From positions 1 to 55,156 of the forward strand of contig NZ_QKVM01000045.1 of NCBI RefSeq assembly GCF_003231305.1: DNA of 55,156 nucleotides, read 5' to 3'. The notes under the pieces are model-generated. The model did no database searches. It saw only the letters and a list, made by a program, of their open reading frames with translations, and was not told the DNA's origin. The translations under genes were made by a program, and so were the position numbers. This document shows positions 16,684-24,260 of this stretch, one piece after another. Within the stretch, counting starts at the first letter, position 1. Each line of letters starts with the position of its first letter. This DNA is from Pseudomonas sichuanensis (lineage in GTDB: Bacteria > Pseudomonadota > Gammaproteobacteria > Pseudomonadales > Pseudomonadaceae).

Positions 16684-16872
16684 TCAATCGTCGCAGTCAT
16701 CGTGCCAGGCCGGGTGATCCTCTTCGTCATCGAAATCATCCTGCAGTTCCTCGTCTTCCTCGACTTCATCCAGCGCTCCTTGCGCATCCGCCTCAGGGTC
16801 GAAGCTGTCGTGAAATTCGTGGTCAAGCAGATGGTCGTGCTCGGGCTCAGGCAAATCGTCTTCTTCGTACAT
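16684..16872 (-). CDS. Small, extremely acidic protein
   Basis: The 62-residue protein is nearly half Asp and Glu, with scattered His (MYEEDDLPEPEHDHLLDHEF ... EEDHPAWHDDCDD). GGAG lies about 8 bases before the ATG. Such chains are likely disordered and may bind metal ions or basic partners, but no family is recognised. It is convergent with doxX. Confidence 0.55.
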   Translation of the reverse strand: MYEEDDLPEPEHDHLLDHEFHDSFDPEADAQGALDEVEEDEELQDDFDDEEDHPAWHDDCDD

Positions 16873-16998
16873 CACACACTCCACACACTACAGGCCGCCT
16901 GTATAGGCGCTTCGGCGCCAGCGGTCAATGCAGCGGATAGTTAACCCTGACTTAACCGATCAGGCGCAACCTCAAGGCTCTCCCTTCAAGCACGTTCC

Positions 16999-17026
16999 AG
17001 CCCGCCAGCCCTGGCGGGCTTTTTTT
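16999..17026 (+). terminator. Strong intrinsic terminator without an obvious gene
   Basis: AGCCCGCCAG and CTGGCGGGCT form a perfect stem followed by seven T residues. The nearest upstream plus-strand gene, doxX, ends about 345 bases earlier, so it either terminates doxX read-through or an unannotated RNA. Confidence 0.8.
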
Positions 17027-17300
17027 GCCCGGGCCCAGCCGTGCTGATGGGCTTGGCCGCTTCCGACGACCACAGCAGAACAGGATGACAGTTGAGTCGT
17101 GGCCATCGGCGCAGCATTGCATGGCCTCGCCATCGAAGAAAACAGCCGCGCCGACGCAAAAGGCCCGAAGCGCTACGCAGTAGAAAGACGCATGATTGAT
17201 GAAAAATTCAGTAACGGTTATTGAAACCTGACCTGCCGGGCCTTCACAAAATTCTGACATCTGTAACGGCAGACTGGCCTTGCTTCGATACGTTCTGTTT

Positions 17301-17329
17301 AACCCGCCTAGATGGCGGGTTTTCTTTTG
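17301..17329. terminator. Bidirectional terminator downstream of the VOC gene
   Basis: AACCCGCC and GGCGGGTT form an 8-bp stem around TAGAT. The plus strand continues TTTCTTTT. On the minus strand it lies about 24 bases after the VOC gene stop and is followed by AAACAG, so it is stronger on the plus strand. Confidence 0.7.
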
Positions 17330-17352
17330 TTCGCTGTTTCAGCCTGGTCGCT

Positions 17353-17709
17353 TCAATCCACAGAAGTCCAGACCGCGAGCTCGTAACCATCCGGATCGAT
17401 GAAGTGGAAGCGCTTACCGCCCGGAAATGCGAACACAGTCCTGCTGATCTCTGCCCCAACAGCCTCAAGCCGATGTTGCGTCTCGGCCAGATCATCCGCA
17501 TACAGGATCACCAGCGGGCCACCAGGCCTGACGGGCTCACCCGTGGTGAAACCGCCCGTCAATCGCCCATCCGTAAACTCGGTATAGGTCGGGCCATAGT
17601 CCACGAACTGCCAGTTGAAAACCGTACCGTAAAACGCCTTGCTGCGCTCAATATCGCTGACATTGAATTCGATATTGTCGATCTGATGATCCTTGCCTCT
17701 GGTTGCCAT
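17353..17709 (-). CDS. VOC (glyoxalase/bleomycin-resistance) superfamily protein
   Basis: The 118-residue protein has the two-module beta-alpha-beta-beta-beta fold of the vicinal oxygen chelate family: IDNIEFNVSDIERSKAFYGT, a central GPLVILYADDLAETQHRLEA, and a C-terminal FHFIDPDGYELAVWT. It resembles the predicted-enzyme VOC subgroup rather than true glyoxalase I; metal ligands are only partly visible (H9-like position, E at the end). A strong ribosome site (AAGGAGGTG) precedes the ATG. Confidence 0.85.
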   Translation of the reverse strand: MATRGKDHQIDNIEFNVSDIERSKAFYGTVFNWQFVDYGPTYTEFTDGRLTGGFTTGEPVRPGGPLVILYADDLAETQHRLEAVGAEISRTVFAFPGGKRFHFIDPDGYELAVWTSVD

Positions 17710-17801
17710 GTTTCACCTCCTTGTTAATGGCGGGAATCTATCACAACCGGGGGCGAACTTCGGGCCAGAGCACCACAGACTTGCCAGGACCTGGCAGCAC
17801 C

Positions 17802-17993
17802 TCAGCGCTTGCTGGCGGGCCTGCACATGAAGCTACTGAGAAAGATGATACACGCCGGCCCCACCAGGAAACTCAAGCTGGTTCCCGGGCTGAGCATCGG
17901 CACCACAATCACCAGTGCGTACATGCCTATTCCCGCCCACAGCCGCCGACGGGGCGTGAGCCAGGCTCTAAACTTTTCCAATCTTTTGCCCAT
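17802..17993 (-). CDS. Small membrane peptide
   Basis: The 63-residue product begins MGKRLEKFRAWLTPRRR and then has one long or two short hydrophobic helices (LWAGIGMYALVIVVPML and LSFLVGPACIIFLSSFM). AGGGAATG lies upstream of the ATG at 17,993. A longer frame starts at 18,062 but lacks a ribosome site. No family recognised. Confidence 0.5.
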   Translation of the reverse strand: MGKRLEKFRAWLTPRRRLWAGIGMYALVIVVPMLSPGTSLSFLVGPACIIFLSSFMCRPASKR

Positions 17994-18414
17994 TGCCACA
18001 TTCCCTATTTGGTAGGCCAAAGTATTCAGCTCCAAAACAAAACTGAAACGGCGCGACTGCAATTACCGCAAGGCACGATTCCTGGGCCATTTCCAATTTC
18101 CAGGCATCCTTCTTGTTGATGAGGGCAATCTACCATTGCAGCGCCACAGCACAAGAATCTCGCGACTCAAGGATAAACGTCAGCCAGCCGCTGCCGATAC
18201 AGCAAGACCCGCCTCAACACGTGCATGCTCGAAATGCCTCACTCATGACGAACGCCCAAGCCAAGTCCTGCGCCACTCATTTTTACCAGTGTACTTCGCG
18301 ACTGTAGCGCGCCGCTGCTACGAACTTATCTACGAGCGCAACTTCAAGTAACCCCAAGCCCGGTCAGTTCCCGCGCCGTACTCATTCGCTACTTACCACA
18401 ACACGGAGCACCTG
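17994..18414. other. 421-base stretch without a supported gene
   Basis: Short frames here have poor composition and no ribosome sites. GC content is visibly lower than in the flanking core genes, which could mark older horizontally acquired DNA. The promoter of the RDD gene is expected near its right end. Confidence 0.35.
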
Positions 18415-18843
18415 ATGGAAGTCTCAAGGACGTCCCTTCTGATGAAACGCATAGGGGCGTACATCATCGACTACGGAGCAATTGTTCTTCTCGGCCTGTG
18501 GCTTGCCAAGCAAGAACGTCTGTTGTTCGCAGGGTTTGAACTGGTCTTTGTCTACCTCTTCCTGTACCCGCTATGGGAATGGCTTCTTAAAGGCAGGACA
18601 CCGGGGAAGCTTGTATTTGGGCTGACCGTCATCAACGGAGCAGGCGACCCACCTACGCTTGTACAAGCCCTGATTCGAGGACTCACCAGACACATCGAGG
18701 CTCCGCTAGGGATCATAACGATCTTCATCTATGCGCAGTCCGCACGATGCCAACGAGTCGGTGACATGCTCTCCAAAACCTATGTCATACCGACCAAGGA
18801 TCTAGCTCTGCTCCGCGCAACGATGCAAGCATCAACCCTTTGA
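18415..18843 (+). CDS. RDD family membrane protein
   Basis: The 142-residue protein shows the RDD pattern: an N-terminal basic segment, LLMKRIGAYIIDYGAIVLLG with the characteristic R and D, a second helix pair (FVYLFLYPLWEWLLKGRTPG) with the GRTPGK motif, and a C-terminal segment QRVGDMLSKTYVI. RDD proteins are inner-membrane proteins, some of which act as transporters; the function here is unknown. A hairpin terminator follows the stop. Confidence 0.85.
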   Translation: MEVSRTSLLMKRIGAYIIDYGAIVLLGLWLAKQERLLFAGFELVFVYLFLYPLWEWLLKGRTPGKLVFGLTVINGAGDPPTLVQALIRGLTRHIEAPLGIITIFIYAQSARCQRVGDMLSKTYVIPTKDLALLRATMQASTL

Positions 18844-18859
18844 CATGGCATGCAACCCA

Positions 18860-18883
18860 AGCCCGGCCCAGCGCCGGGCTTTA
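18860..18883 (+). terminator. Terminator of the RDD gene
   Basis: AGCCCGGC and GCCGGGCT form an 8-bp stem around CCAGC-type loop bases, followed by TTTAC. It begins 16 bases after the RDD stop codon. Confidence 0.65.
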
Positions 18884-18972
18884 CGTTGGCCACTTGCCGA
18901 CAATCGCCCCAAGCATCACTTCCATTTGGTCTACCCTTACCCCTTCCAACCACTCACGCGAAGGGTGCCGAG

Positions 18973-19167
18973 ATGCCCGAGAATGAGAAGCGGAGGTTTG
19001 CCGAGGCGCTGGAGCACTGGGCAGAGGCTGTTGATGCGATCCGCGCTCGAGAACGTGCCGAGGCCATTGCCTGGGTTGAGGAGCTGAAGAAGGCGCATCT
19101 CACGCGGGAATTTCATGCCAGTGACCTGGGCAGGCACCACGCTTGGAAGCATCGCGGCGAGGGGTGA
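18973..19167 (+). CDS. Small charged protein of unknown function
   Basis: The 64-residue frame (MPENEKRRFAEALEHWAEAV ... LGRHHAWKHRGEG) is predicted to be one or two amphipathic helices. GTGCCGAG is a weak ribosome site. It lies between the RDD gene and the tRNA-Cys remnant. It may be a real small gene or a chance frame. Confidence 0.4.
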   Translation: MPENEKRRFAEALEHWAEAVDAIRARERAEAIAWVEELKKAHLTREFHASDLGRHHAWKHRGEG

Positions 19168-19342
19168 GCGCCTGATGCGAAAAGCCCAGCACGGGACTGA
19201 GCGACTGACTTAGGGCACTCGAAAGAAGGAATCAGCGCGCGGGTTTACCGCCGGGTCGACGCCGTCAGCCCCACCAAGTAATGCGCTGATGCGGAAACGA
19301 TGCCTAATTATGCGGAAATGATCGGCTTTTTCGACCCGCAAA
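19168..19342. other. Non-coding stretch before the attachment site
   Basis: No gene is visible. The sequence contains two related direct repeats (GATGCGGAAACGAT and TATGCGGAAATGAT, at about 19,288-19,322), of unknown meaning. Confidence 0.3.
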
Positions 19343-19373
19343 GAAAAACCCCGCAGACGTTAATCTGCGGGGC
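19343..19373 (-). terminator. Terminator of the tRNA-Cys transcript
   Basis: On the minus strand CCCCGCAGA and TCTGCGGGG form a 9-bp stem followed by TTTTTCTTT. It lies 10 bases after the tRNA 3' end, so it served the original tRNA-Cys gene and would now also stop leftward transcription leaving the prophage. Confidence 0.85.
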
Positions 19374-19382
19374 TTTCGAATA

Positions 19383-19430
19383 TGGAGGCCGAGGTCGGAA
19401 TCGAACCGGCGTAGACGGATTTGCAATCCG
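19383..19430 (-). pseudogene. 3' part of tRNA-Cys(GCA), prophage attL
   Basis: Read on the minus strand, this is the anticodon arm (ACGGA-TTGCAAA-TCCGT, anticodon GCA), T-arm (GCCGGTTCGATTCCGAC), 3' acceptor strand CTCGGCC and TCCA of tRNA-Cys. Upstream, where the GGCCGAG acceptor strand should be, the sequence is unrelated (AGGTCGC...), so the gene is split. This is the signature of phage integration into a tRNA. The phage normally carries a copy of the 3' part and rebuilds an intact tRNA at the other end, here beyond the right edge. The exact core boundary cannot be set from one junction. Confidence 0.85.
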
Positions 19431-19524
19431 TTATCCACCCCAGTAATTTCGCGACCTACAGCCTGTATGCCCCGTAACTACTGGCGCGCACCATCATTTT
19501 CACTCAGGAACATTCATGGCTATT

Positions 19525-19553
19525 TGGGACATTCGGTGTCCCAGGATTGTCCC
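19525..19553. repeat. TGTCCC inverted and direct repeats inside the left prophage end
   Basis: TGGGACA (19,525) and TGTCCCA (19,537) form a perfect 7-bp palindrome around TTCGG, and a third TGTCCC follows at 19,548. About 100 bases inside attL, they could be integrase arm sites or the end-of-transcript hairpin of the late operon; there is no T-tract. Confidence 0.4.
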
Positions 19554-19557
19554 CCGG

Positions 19558-20136
19558 TCAGCGTCCCAGTACAGCAAGCTGAACAACGTCGCCCGATGCC
19601 GCCGGCTCGAACGGGCCGGAGGTCAGCAGCAGCGTACCCCGCGAACGCTTGCCGGTAACGGTGACACCGGTCAGCGAAGCGGCCCCGGCCACGGCAGCGA
19701 ACATCTGGTCGCCGACAAAGCGGGTCATCGGCAGAACAAGCGGAACCTCGGTGTAGGTCTTGGCGAACGTTGCATTCGCGGTGCCGCCCGCCCCCAGGGT
19801 GACGGTGATCACCTCCCATTTCATTGGCGCAGCCAGCGCGGCAACGGCCTGGCCGGCAGCAGTGGCCGCAGCCTGGGCATTGGCAGCAGTGGCTGTCGCC
19901 GAGTTCGCCGCCGACAATGCGTTGCTCGCATTGGTGCTGGCGGTGGCCAGCCCGGTGTTCAGCGTGCCGACGGCAGATTGCAGAAGGCTGACCGCGCTGT
20001 TCGTGTCGGCCAGGTCAACGGCTCTCGCCGCAGTTGGGATAAGGCTGACGTCGAACTGGAGCGGGAACGGCATCCCCATCTCGTCCAGAATCACCAGTTT
20101 GGTTACGTCGGTATGCCAGAAAACGCCGCAGTACAT
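19558..20136 (-). CDS. Phage tail-fibre-associated protein
   Basis: The 192-residue protein starts MYCGVFWHTDVTKLVILDEM after AGGAG. It has an Ala/Asn/Ser/Thr-rich helical centre (about 45-110) typical of trimeric fibre shafts, then a beta-rich C-terminal domain (about 112-192: GGTANATFAKTYTEVPLVLP ... GDVVQLAVLGR) like receptor-binding fibre tips. It is last in the late operon, downstream of the main fibre and its DUF4376-type partner. It may be a second, short fibre or a tip protein. Confidence 0.6.
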   Translation of the reverse strand: MYCGVFWHTDVTKLVILDEMGMPFPLQFDVSLIPTAARAVDLADTNSAVSLLQSAVGTLNTGLATASTNASNALSAANSATATAANAQAAATAAGQAVAALAAPMKWEVITVTLGAGGTANATFAKTYTEVPLVLPMTRFVGDQMFAAVAGAASLTGVTVTGKRSRGTLLLTSGPFEPAASGDVVQLAVLGR

Positions 20137-20140
20137 GGTG

Positions 20141-20572
20141 CTACTCCTGTTCAGGTGGTATCCACAGCTCGGTTTGTCGCTTGCCGGCCAGGCGCAGAGC
20201 GGCCAGCAGCTTGTCGCGGGTAACGGTGATAACGGTGTTGTCATGAAGCACCCACGGGGTTTCCTGGCCATCCTCAAGCGCCAGGATCGCCCGGGCCATG
20301 CGGTTCTGGCTGGCTTCGTTGCCATCGAAGACCTGGCCGTCCAGCTCCACAGTGATCGCCGCCACCGCCTTGCGGCGCTCCTCTTTAAAGTCCTCGCGCT
20401 CGATTACCGGCAGTCGTGCGGCCCATGCCGCTTCCAGCTGCTCCCAGGTCGGCTGTGGGCGCTCGTCTTCCCAGCGCAACGCCTCGTACTGCTCACGGGT
20501 GTTGTCGGTGAGGCTGCCGCCACGGCATGCGGCCGGCACCAAGTCCTCAAGAGCCAGTGCTACGTCCATCAT
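20141..20572 (-). CDS. DUF4376-type tail fibre assembly protein
   Basis: The 143-residue protein has a C-terminal region (about 65-140) with ERRKAVAAITVELDGQVFDG, NEASQNRMARAILAL and TPWVLHDNTVITVTRDKL, the pattern of DUF4376. This domain is common in fibre assembly or fibre-cap proteins encoded just after tail fibres. The start overlaps the fibre gene stop, so the two are coupled. It probably acts as a fibre chaperone or attached cap. Confidence 0.7.
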   Translation of the reverse strand: MMDVALALEDLVPAACRGGSLTDNTREQYEALRWEDERPQPTWEQLEAAWAARLPVIEREDFKEERRKAVAAITVELDGQVFDGNEASQNRMARAILALEDGQETPWVLHDNTVITVTRDKLLAALRLAGKRQTELWIPPEQE

Positions 20573-22269
20573 GCGAGCCTCCAGAACTTGGCCTGTGTGT
20601 AGATCTCGGTGGTCCCCAGGTTTGCAGCGGCGCCGAAGCCATTGGTTGCCCTGGTGGTGCCCACGTTGTGCTGGATTTCGAAGACCTTGGTTGCGGCAAT
20701 CGTGAACTCCCCACCGATAACTGAATCTGTCATAGCGTTCAGTCCGCTGGACACAGAGAAACCGCTACTTCCGGTATCAACGTCGGCAGCGTCCGTGATG
20801 TTGCGTAATCGGATCTGATGTGCCCCGACACCAATGGCTGGGGCCCTCGCATCGAACCGATAAGTGCCGGCCGGAAGAGTGATCTGGTTCGATGCAACGG
20901 AGGATCCTGGAATGCGGTTCACACGGACGCTATTCAGGTCGCGGGTGGTCCAGGTCGCAGCCGTGGCCGTGCCACCTGCTGTGTTCGTTGCCTTCCGGTC
21001 CTCAACGTGCAGGAAGGTGTTGGCGAATGAGCCGGCGCGGGAGTTCTGAAAATCAGCCGTCAGAGTGGCAAGAGCAGAGGCAAGCGCCACAACATCCACC
21101 GCTCCAGGGTTGGTGACCGCGCCAAACAGTTTGATGATCCAGCAGCCTACAACGTGCGTAGGGAATGTTTCGCTACCTGTGCGCGCCACTCGCGAAGAGT
21201 CAAACCCGACACGGATGTTATCCAGGCTGGACGCTGTTCCAATCCAGTTATTTGTTGCCGCGACCGCTCTCGTGAAGACTCCATTGGTAGTGTCCGGCCT
21301 GGCCTGCACACCCCCGATATCTCCGGTGATCAATTGCATCTGATCCTGACGGATGGACCCGGTGGAAAAGCCAACAGCGCCATCCCCTCGCACCATCAGT
21401 GGGGCAATCGATCCTGCGGTCTTGCCGTTGTAGTCAGGTACACGAAACGTTGTGGATCCGTCACCTGCTGTGTACTTACCGCGCTCGGCCGGCGTGCTGT
21501 TCCACGCTGCATCCGTTGCAGTCGGCATGTTTCCCGCGTTGATTGCGGCCCAGGCATCTGGAAACGCTGTACGACTCAGCGCCTGGCCATCACCTGGAAC
21601 GTACCCATTCGGGATTGCTGCTCGAGTGCCAGGCCACCACGACACCTGAAACATCGGCACCGCAGCACCAACCACTGACGCCGCGCTGGCAGCTGCCGAA
21701 CTGGCGGATGTGCTGGCTGACGACGCCGATCCAGCCGCAGCTGACGCAGAGGCGGCGGCAGCCTGGGCGGAAGCCAGCGCCAGTGCTGGCTGCTCTTCCA
21801 GCTGCTGTAGGGTGAGGGTCGAGACAATCGGGTCGCCGACAGAGTTGAAGGCAAGAACTCGTAGTGCCCTGGCCGCCTTCAGCGGAATCGGGGGAATCCC
21901 TTCCGGCTCGAGCGGGCTGACGGTGAGTGCACGAGAGGTTCCACCACTCAGCTGCTTGACCGCCAGCCATAACCGGTCTAGGTCCCGGTTGACGGTGCTG
22001 GCCATGAAGTCGCCGAGCTCCTGGTAGTCGTTCAGGCGCTGGAAAGGAATGTTCTGCTGGAACAGCAGGTCACCTGTCGGCGCTACAGAAAACGTGCAGG
22101 TGCTGGTCGGGTTGCCAATCCCGGTCAGGGTGAAGCCGGAAGTCACAAGCACCCCGTCCAGGGTGATCTGTAGGTCTGCGGCGTCGAGCACAAGGAACGG
22201 GATGGGATACACGGTGGCCACGCCGCTGGCGACGTAGCGTTTGAAGGTTGGTCCGGCTGGTACAGACAT
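20569..22269 (-). CDS. Tail fibre protein with T7 gp17-type N-terminus
   Basis: The 566-residue protein begins with a T7-type fibre attachment domain (about 1-130; FKRYVASGVATVYPIPFLVL, IPFQRLNDYQELGDFMASTV, NRDLDRLWLAVKQL). An alanine-rich coiled-coil follows (about 170-205), then a collar-like domain (about 210-360; GYVPGDGQALSRTAFPDAWA, DYNGKTAGS) and a beta-rich C-terminal adhesin (about 390-566). It attaches to the tail through the N-terminus and binds the host surface with the C-terminus. It lies directly downstream of the terminase gene, a variant of T7 order. Confidence 0.85.
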   Translation of the reverse strand: MSVPAGPTFKRYVASGVATVYPIPFLVLDAADLQITLDGVLVTSGFTLTGIGNPTSTCTFSVAPTGDLLFQQNIPFQRLNDYQELGDFMASTVNRDLDRLWLAVKQLSGGTSRALTVSPLEPEGIPPIPLKAARALRVLAFNSVGDPIVSTLTLQQLEEQPALALASAQAAAASASAAAGSASSASTSASSAAASAASVVGAAVPMFQVSWWPGTRAAIPNGYVPGDGQALSRTAFPDAWAAINAGNMPTATDAAWNSTPAERGKYTAGDGSTTFRVPDYNGKTAGSIAPLMVRGDGAVGFSTGSIRQDQMQLITGDIGGVQARPDTTNGVFTRAVAATNNWIGTASSLDNIRVGFDSSRVARTGSETFPTHVVGCWIIKLFGAVTNPGAVDVVALASALATLTADFQNSRAGSFANTFLHVEDRKATNTAGGTATAATWTTRDLNSVRVNRIPGSSVASNQITLPAGTYRFDARAPAIGVGAHQIRLRNITDAADVDTGSSGFSVSSGLNAMTDSVIGGEFTIAATKVFEIQHNVGTTRATNGFGAAANLGTTEIYTQAKFWRLA

Positions 22270-22293
22270 GGCGCGCCCCTTTGACTCGCGGGC

Positions 22294-23931
22294 TCAGTAG
22301 TCCACCTGCACCTCGTGCACGCCCGCATTGGTGCGCCAATCGTCCCGCCGTACCTCTGTCGGTTTCCCGACTATCCGCCCTATGCGTACCGGGGTTTGTG
22401 CGATTGCGCCGGCGCCGGAGTCGAGGAAGTCATCGGCCTGATCTTTCACAGCCGGGTTGAAGTCGCGCATCTGGTCCCAGAGCGGGCCGCGCACCACATC
22501 GACATGCGCCCACAGGAAGCGGGCCGACAGCGGAGACTCCAGGGCATCCAAGATGCGCTTCTGCTTGTTGGTGCTGCTGTGTTCCTCACCTACCCCACAG
22601 CCCGTGCCTTTCAGGGCCTGACGCAGGATGGTGGGGACGAAGCCGCCCGGACCGTTCGTTTCCACCACCACCCTGGGGATCTGGTACTTGATGACCATCT
22701 CGCGCACCTGGTGGACCTGGCCTCCGGTGATCTTTCCGGTGCGCTCGTCGAAGGTGGCGATCTCGCCTTCGAGCGCCTTGCAGACCTGCCAGTAGAGCTG
22801 GCCACGATCATCGGTCAGGATCAGCGAGAAGGCCGATGCGTCCGACTTCACTTTGCCCAGTGAGCAATCCCAGTAGGCAGCGGCGCCCACAATCTGCACC
22901 GGCCCCAGGTACATGGCGCAGGCGCCGTTGGCGTAGCGGATGACCGGCTCCATGTCGTACGGGATCATGCGAGCCGGGTCCAGGCGCACTTCGGTCACCG
23001 GCTTGCTATGCAGCTGGTACTGGCTGTCCCATTCGTTGATCGTGCGGGTTTTGCGCCGGCGCTTCTGCAGCTCGGTCATGCTGAACCGCTCAGGCCAAGC
23101 ACTGCCGGCATAGCAGTCGATCAACGTTCCAGGCGGATCCATGAAGGCAATGCCGGCCTTGGTCAGCTGGTAGTCCTTGCCGGGCTGCAGCACCCGCGCC
23201 AACTTCCCGATACCCGAGAACACCACCTCCGGCACAAACGGGATGGCGTAGGCCGCATCCTTTGCCTGCTCGATGCGGAACTCCTGGGCGAACATGCGAA
23301 TGGTCAGGCAGTCAGCGCCCATGGCCTCCATCTCGTCGTAGAGGCTGTCATGGGTGTGCGGCGTGCCGATGTATAGCTGACTTCCGCCAGGTACCAGGAT
23401 GTGCGTCTGCTCGCCAAGGCGATATCGCAGCTTCTCCCGCGCCTCGGGCGTCTGGATATTCTTCGGCACCTCCACATCGTCGTTCTGGCACTCGTCGGCA
23501 CGGGCAGATGTGACGTTCGACAGGATGCCGCGTGCGTACATGGACGAGTTCCGGAAGTCAGCGGCGCCCTCGACCCACCACTGCTCTACTTGGCCCTTGT
23601 TGGGCGGCAGCATGTGGCGGGTCAGCGGGTGGTTGCGGATGACGTTCTGGGTGTCGCGACTGGTTTTGTAGGCGGTGCCGTCCGACTCGGACTGGTGCAG
23701 GATGCGGAACGTGGGGTCGCGGTAGTACCGCCAGGCGTTGTAGATGGCCAGAATGGTGGACTTGCCGAAGCCACGGAAACAGCGCAGCACCGCCAGCTCA
23801 CCCTTGGATTCCAGCCACAGAACAGCCCTGATGTGGATATCAGGGACTGCCCACTTCCGGCGATTTGCCCAGATTAGGAAGAAGACCAGAAATCCTACTT
23901 TCGCTGCGGGCTTCTCGGGCTCAGTGGACAT
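22294..23931 (-). CDS. Large terminase subunit (T7 gp19 type)
   Basis: The 545-residue DNA-packaging ATPase/nuclease has a Walker A RCFRGFGKST (50-59) in the form used by T7-type terminases. Downstream it has SARADECQNDDVEVPKNIQT (Walker B-like region), GGSQLYIGTPHTHDSLYDEM (coupling motif) and a C-terminal RNase H-type nuclease with YWDCSLGKVKSDASAFSL and VVVETNGPGG. It cuts concatemers and pumps DNA into the head through the portal. The start at 23,931 overlaps the small subunit stop. The C-terminal coding region contains copy 5 of the late hairpin element. Confidence 0.9.
   Translation of the reverse strand: MSTEPEKPAAKVGFLVFFLIWANRRKWAVPDIHIRAVLWLESKGELAVLRCFRGFGKSTILAIYNAWRYYRDPTFRILHQSESDGTAYKTSRDTQNVIRNHPLTRHMLPPNKGQVEQWWVEGAADFRNSSMYARGILSNVTSARADECQNDDVEVPKNIQTPEAREKLRYRLGEQTHILVPGGSQLYIGTPHTHDSLYDEMEAMGADCLTIRMFAQEFRIEQAKDAAYAIPFVPEVVFSGIGKLARVLQPGKDYQLTKAGIAFMDPPGTLIDCYAGSAWPERFSMTELQKRRRKTRTINEWDSQYQLHSKPVTEVRLDPARMIPYDMEPVIRYANGACAMYLGPVQIVGAAAYWDCSLGKVKSDASAFSLILTDDRGQLYWQVCKALEGEIATFDERTGKITGGQVHQVREMVIKYQIPRVVVETNGPGGFVPTILRQALKGTGCGVGEEHSSTNKQKRILDALESPLSARFLWAHVDVVRGPLWDQMRDFNPAVKDQADDFLDSGAGAIAQTPVRIGRIVGKPTEVRRDDWRTNAGVHEVQVDY
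22358..22374 (-). repeat. Late hairpin element, copy 5
   Basis: On the minus strand this is ATAGTCGGGAAACCGAC, a perfect 5-bp stem (GTCGG/CCGAC) with a GAAA tetraloop. It lies inside the 3' end of the terminase gene, about 89 bases upstream of the tail fibre start. The leading AA of other copies is missing. Confidence 0.6.
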
Positions 23932-24259
23932 TACCGTTTCGCTGCATCCGCTCGATGATGGCCTGAGCCTCGCGCTCGGCGGCCGCCAGCTCGCCGTCCA
24001 GTTCATCAACGGCAGCACCAGCGTCCGGCGCCGGCTTCTGGCGGTTCAGCAGGCCGGCGATGTTCACCGCCTTGAGCAGCAGCGTCATGGTCGCGGCAGC
24101 ATTCTTCTTGGCCCAGTACCTGTTGCCTCGCTCCTCCTGGGTCAGCTCGGCAGGCAGCTTGCCGGCCCCCGGCCAGACGTGCGGGTCAAGCTCGGTAATC
24201 ACCACCTCGCCCAGGCGCTCGGTCAGCGCCTGCAAGCGCACGATCTGGTCATCACGCAT
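23921..24259 (-). CDS. Probable small terminase subunit
   Basis: The 112-residue protein (MRDDQIVRLQALTERLGEVV ... EREAQAIIERMQRNGNVH) is mostly helical with an acidic C-terminal helix. It sits directly upstream of the large terminase and overlaps its start, which is the usual place of the DNA-recognising small subunit. Sequence similarity to a known family is not obvious to me, so the call rests on position, size and helical content. Confidence 0.6.
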   Translation of the reverse strand: MRDDQIVRLQALTERLGEVVITELDPHVWPGAGKLPAELTQEERGNRYWAKKNAAATMTLLLKAVNIAGLLNRQKPAPDAGAAVDELDGELAAAEREAQAIIERMQRNGNVH

Positions 24260-24260
24260 A

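Larger units (their letters stand above)
16873..17352. other. 480-base intergenic stretch with two terminators
   Basis: No convincing protein gene is present. The stretch holds a plus-strand terminator at 16,999-17,026 with no upstream plus-strand gene, and a bidirectional hairpin at 17,301-17,329. A promoter-like pair TTGATG (17,196) and TATTGA (17,219), spaced 17, precedes the second hairpin, so one or two small RNAs are possible. Confidence 0.4.

Noticed and set aside
16952..17260. A 102-codon minus-strand frame in the 16.9-17.3 kb gap.
   Set aside because: It reads through a strong terminator, has poor composition and no ribosome site.
19288..19322. GATGCGGAAA direct repeats as insertion-sequence ends.
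   Set aside because: Only two short imperfect copies exist, with no transposase or target-site duplication.
19383..19457. A functional tRNA-Cys gene.
   Set aside because: The 5' acceptor strand that should pair with CTCGGCC is replaced by unrelated phage sequence.
19558..22269. A diversity-generating retroelement as in phage BPP-1.
   Set aside because: No reverse transcriptase frame or template/variable repeat pair is seen near the fibre genes, despite the BPP-1-like head genes.
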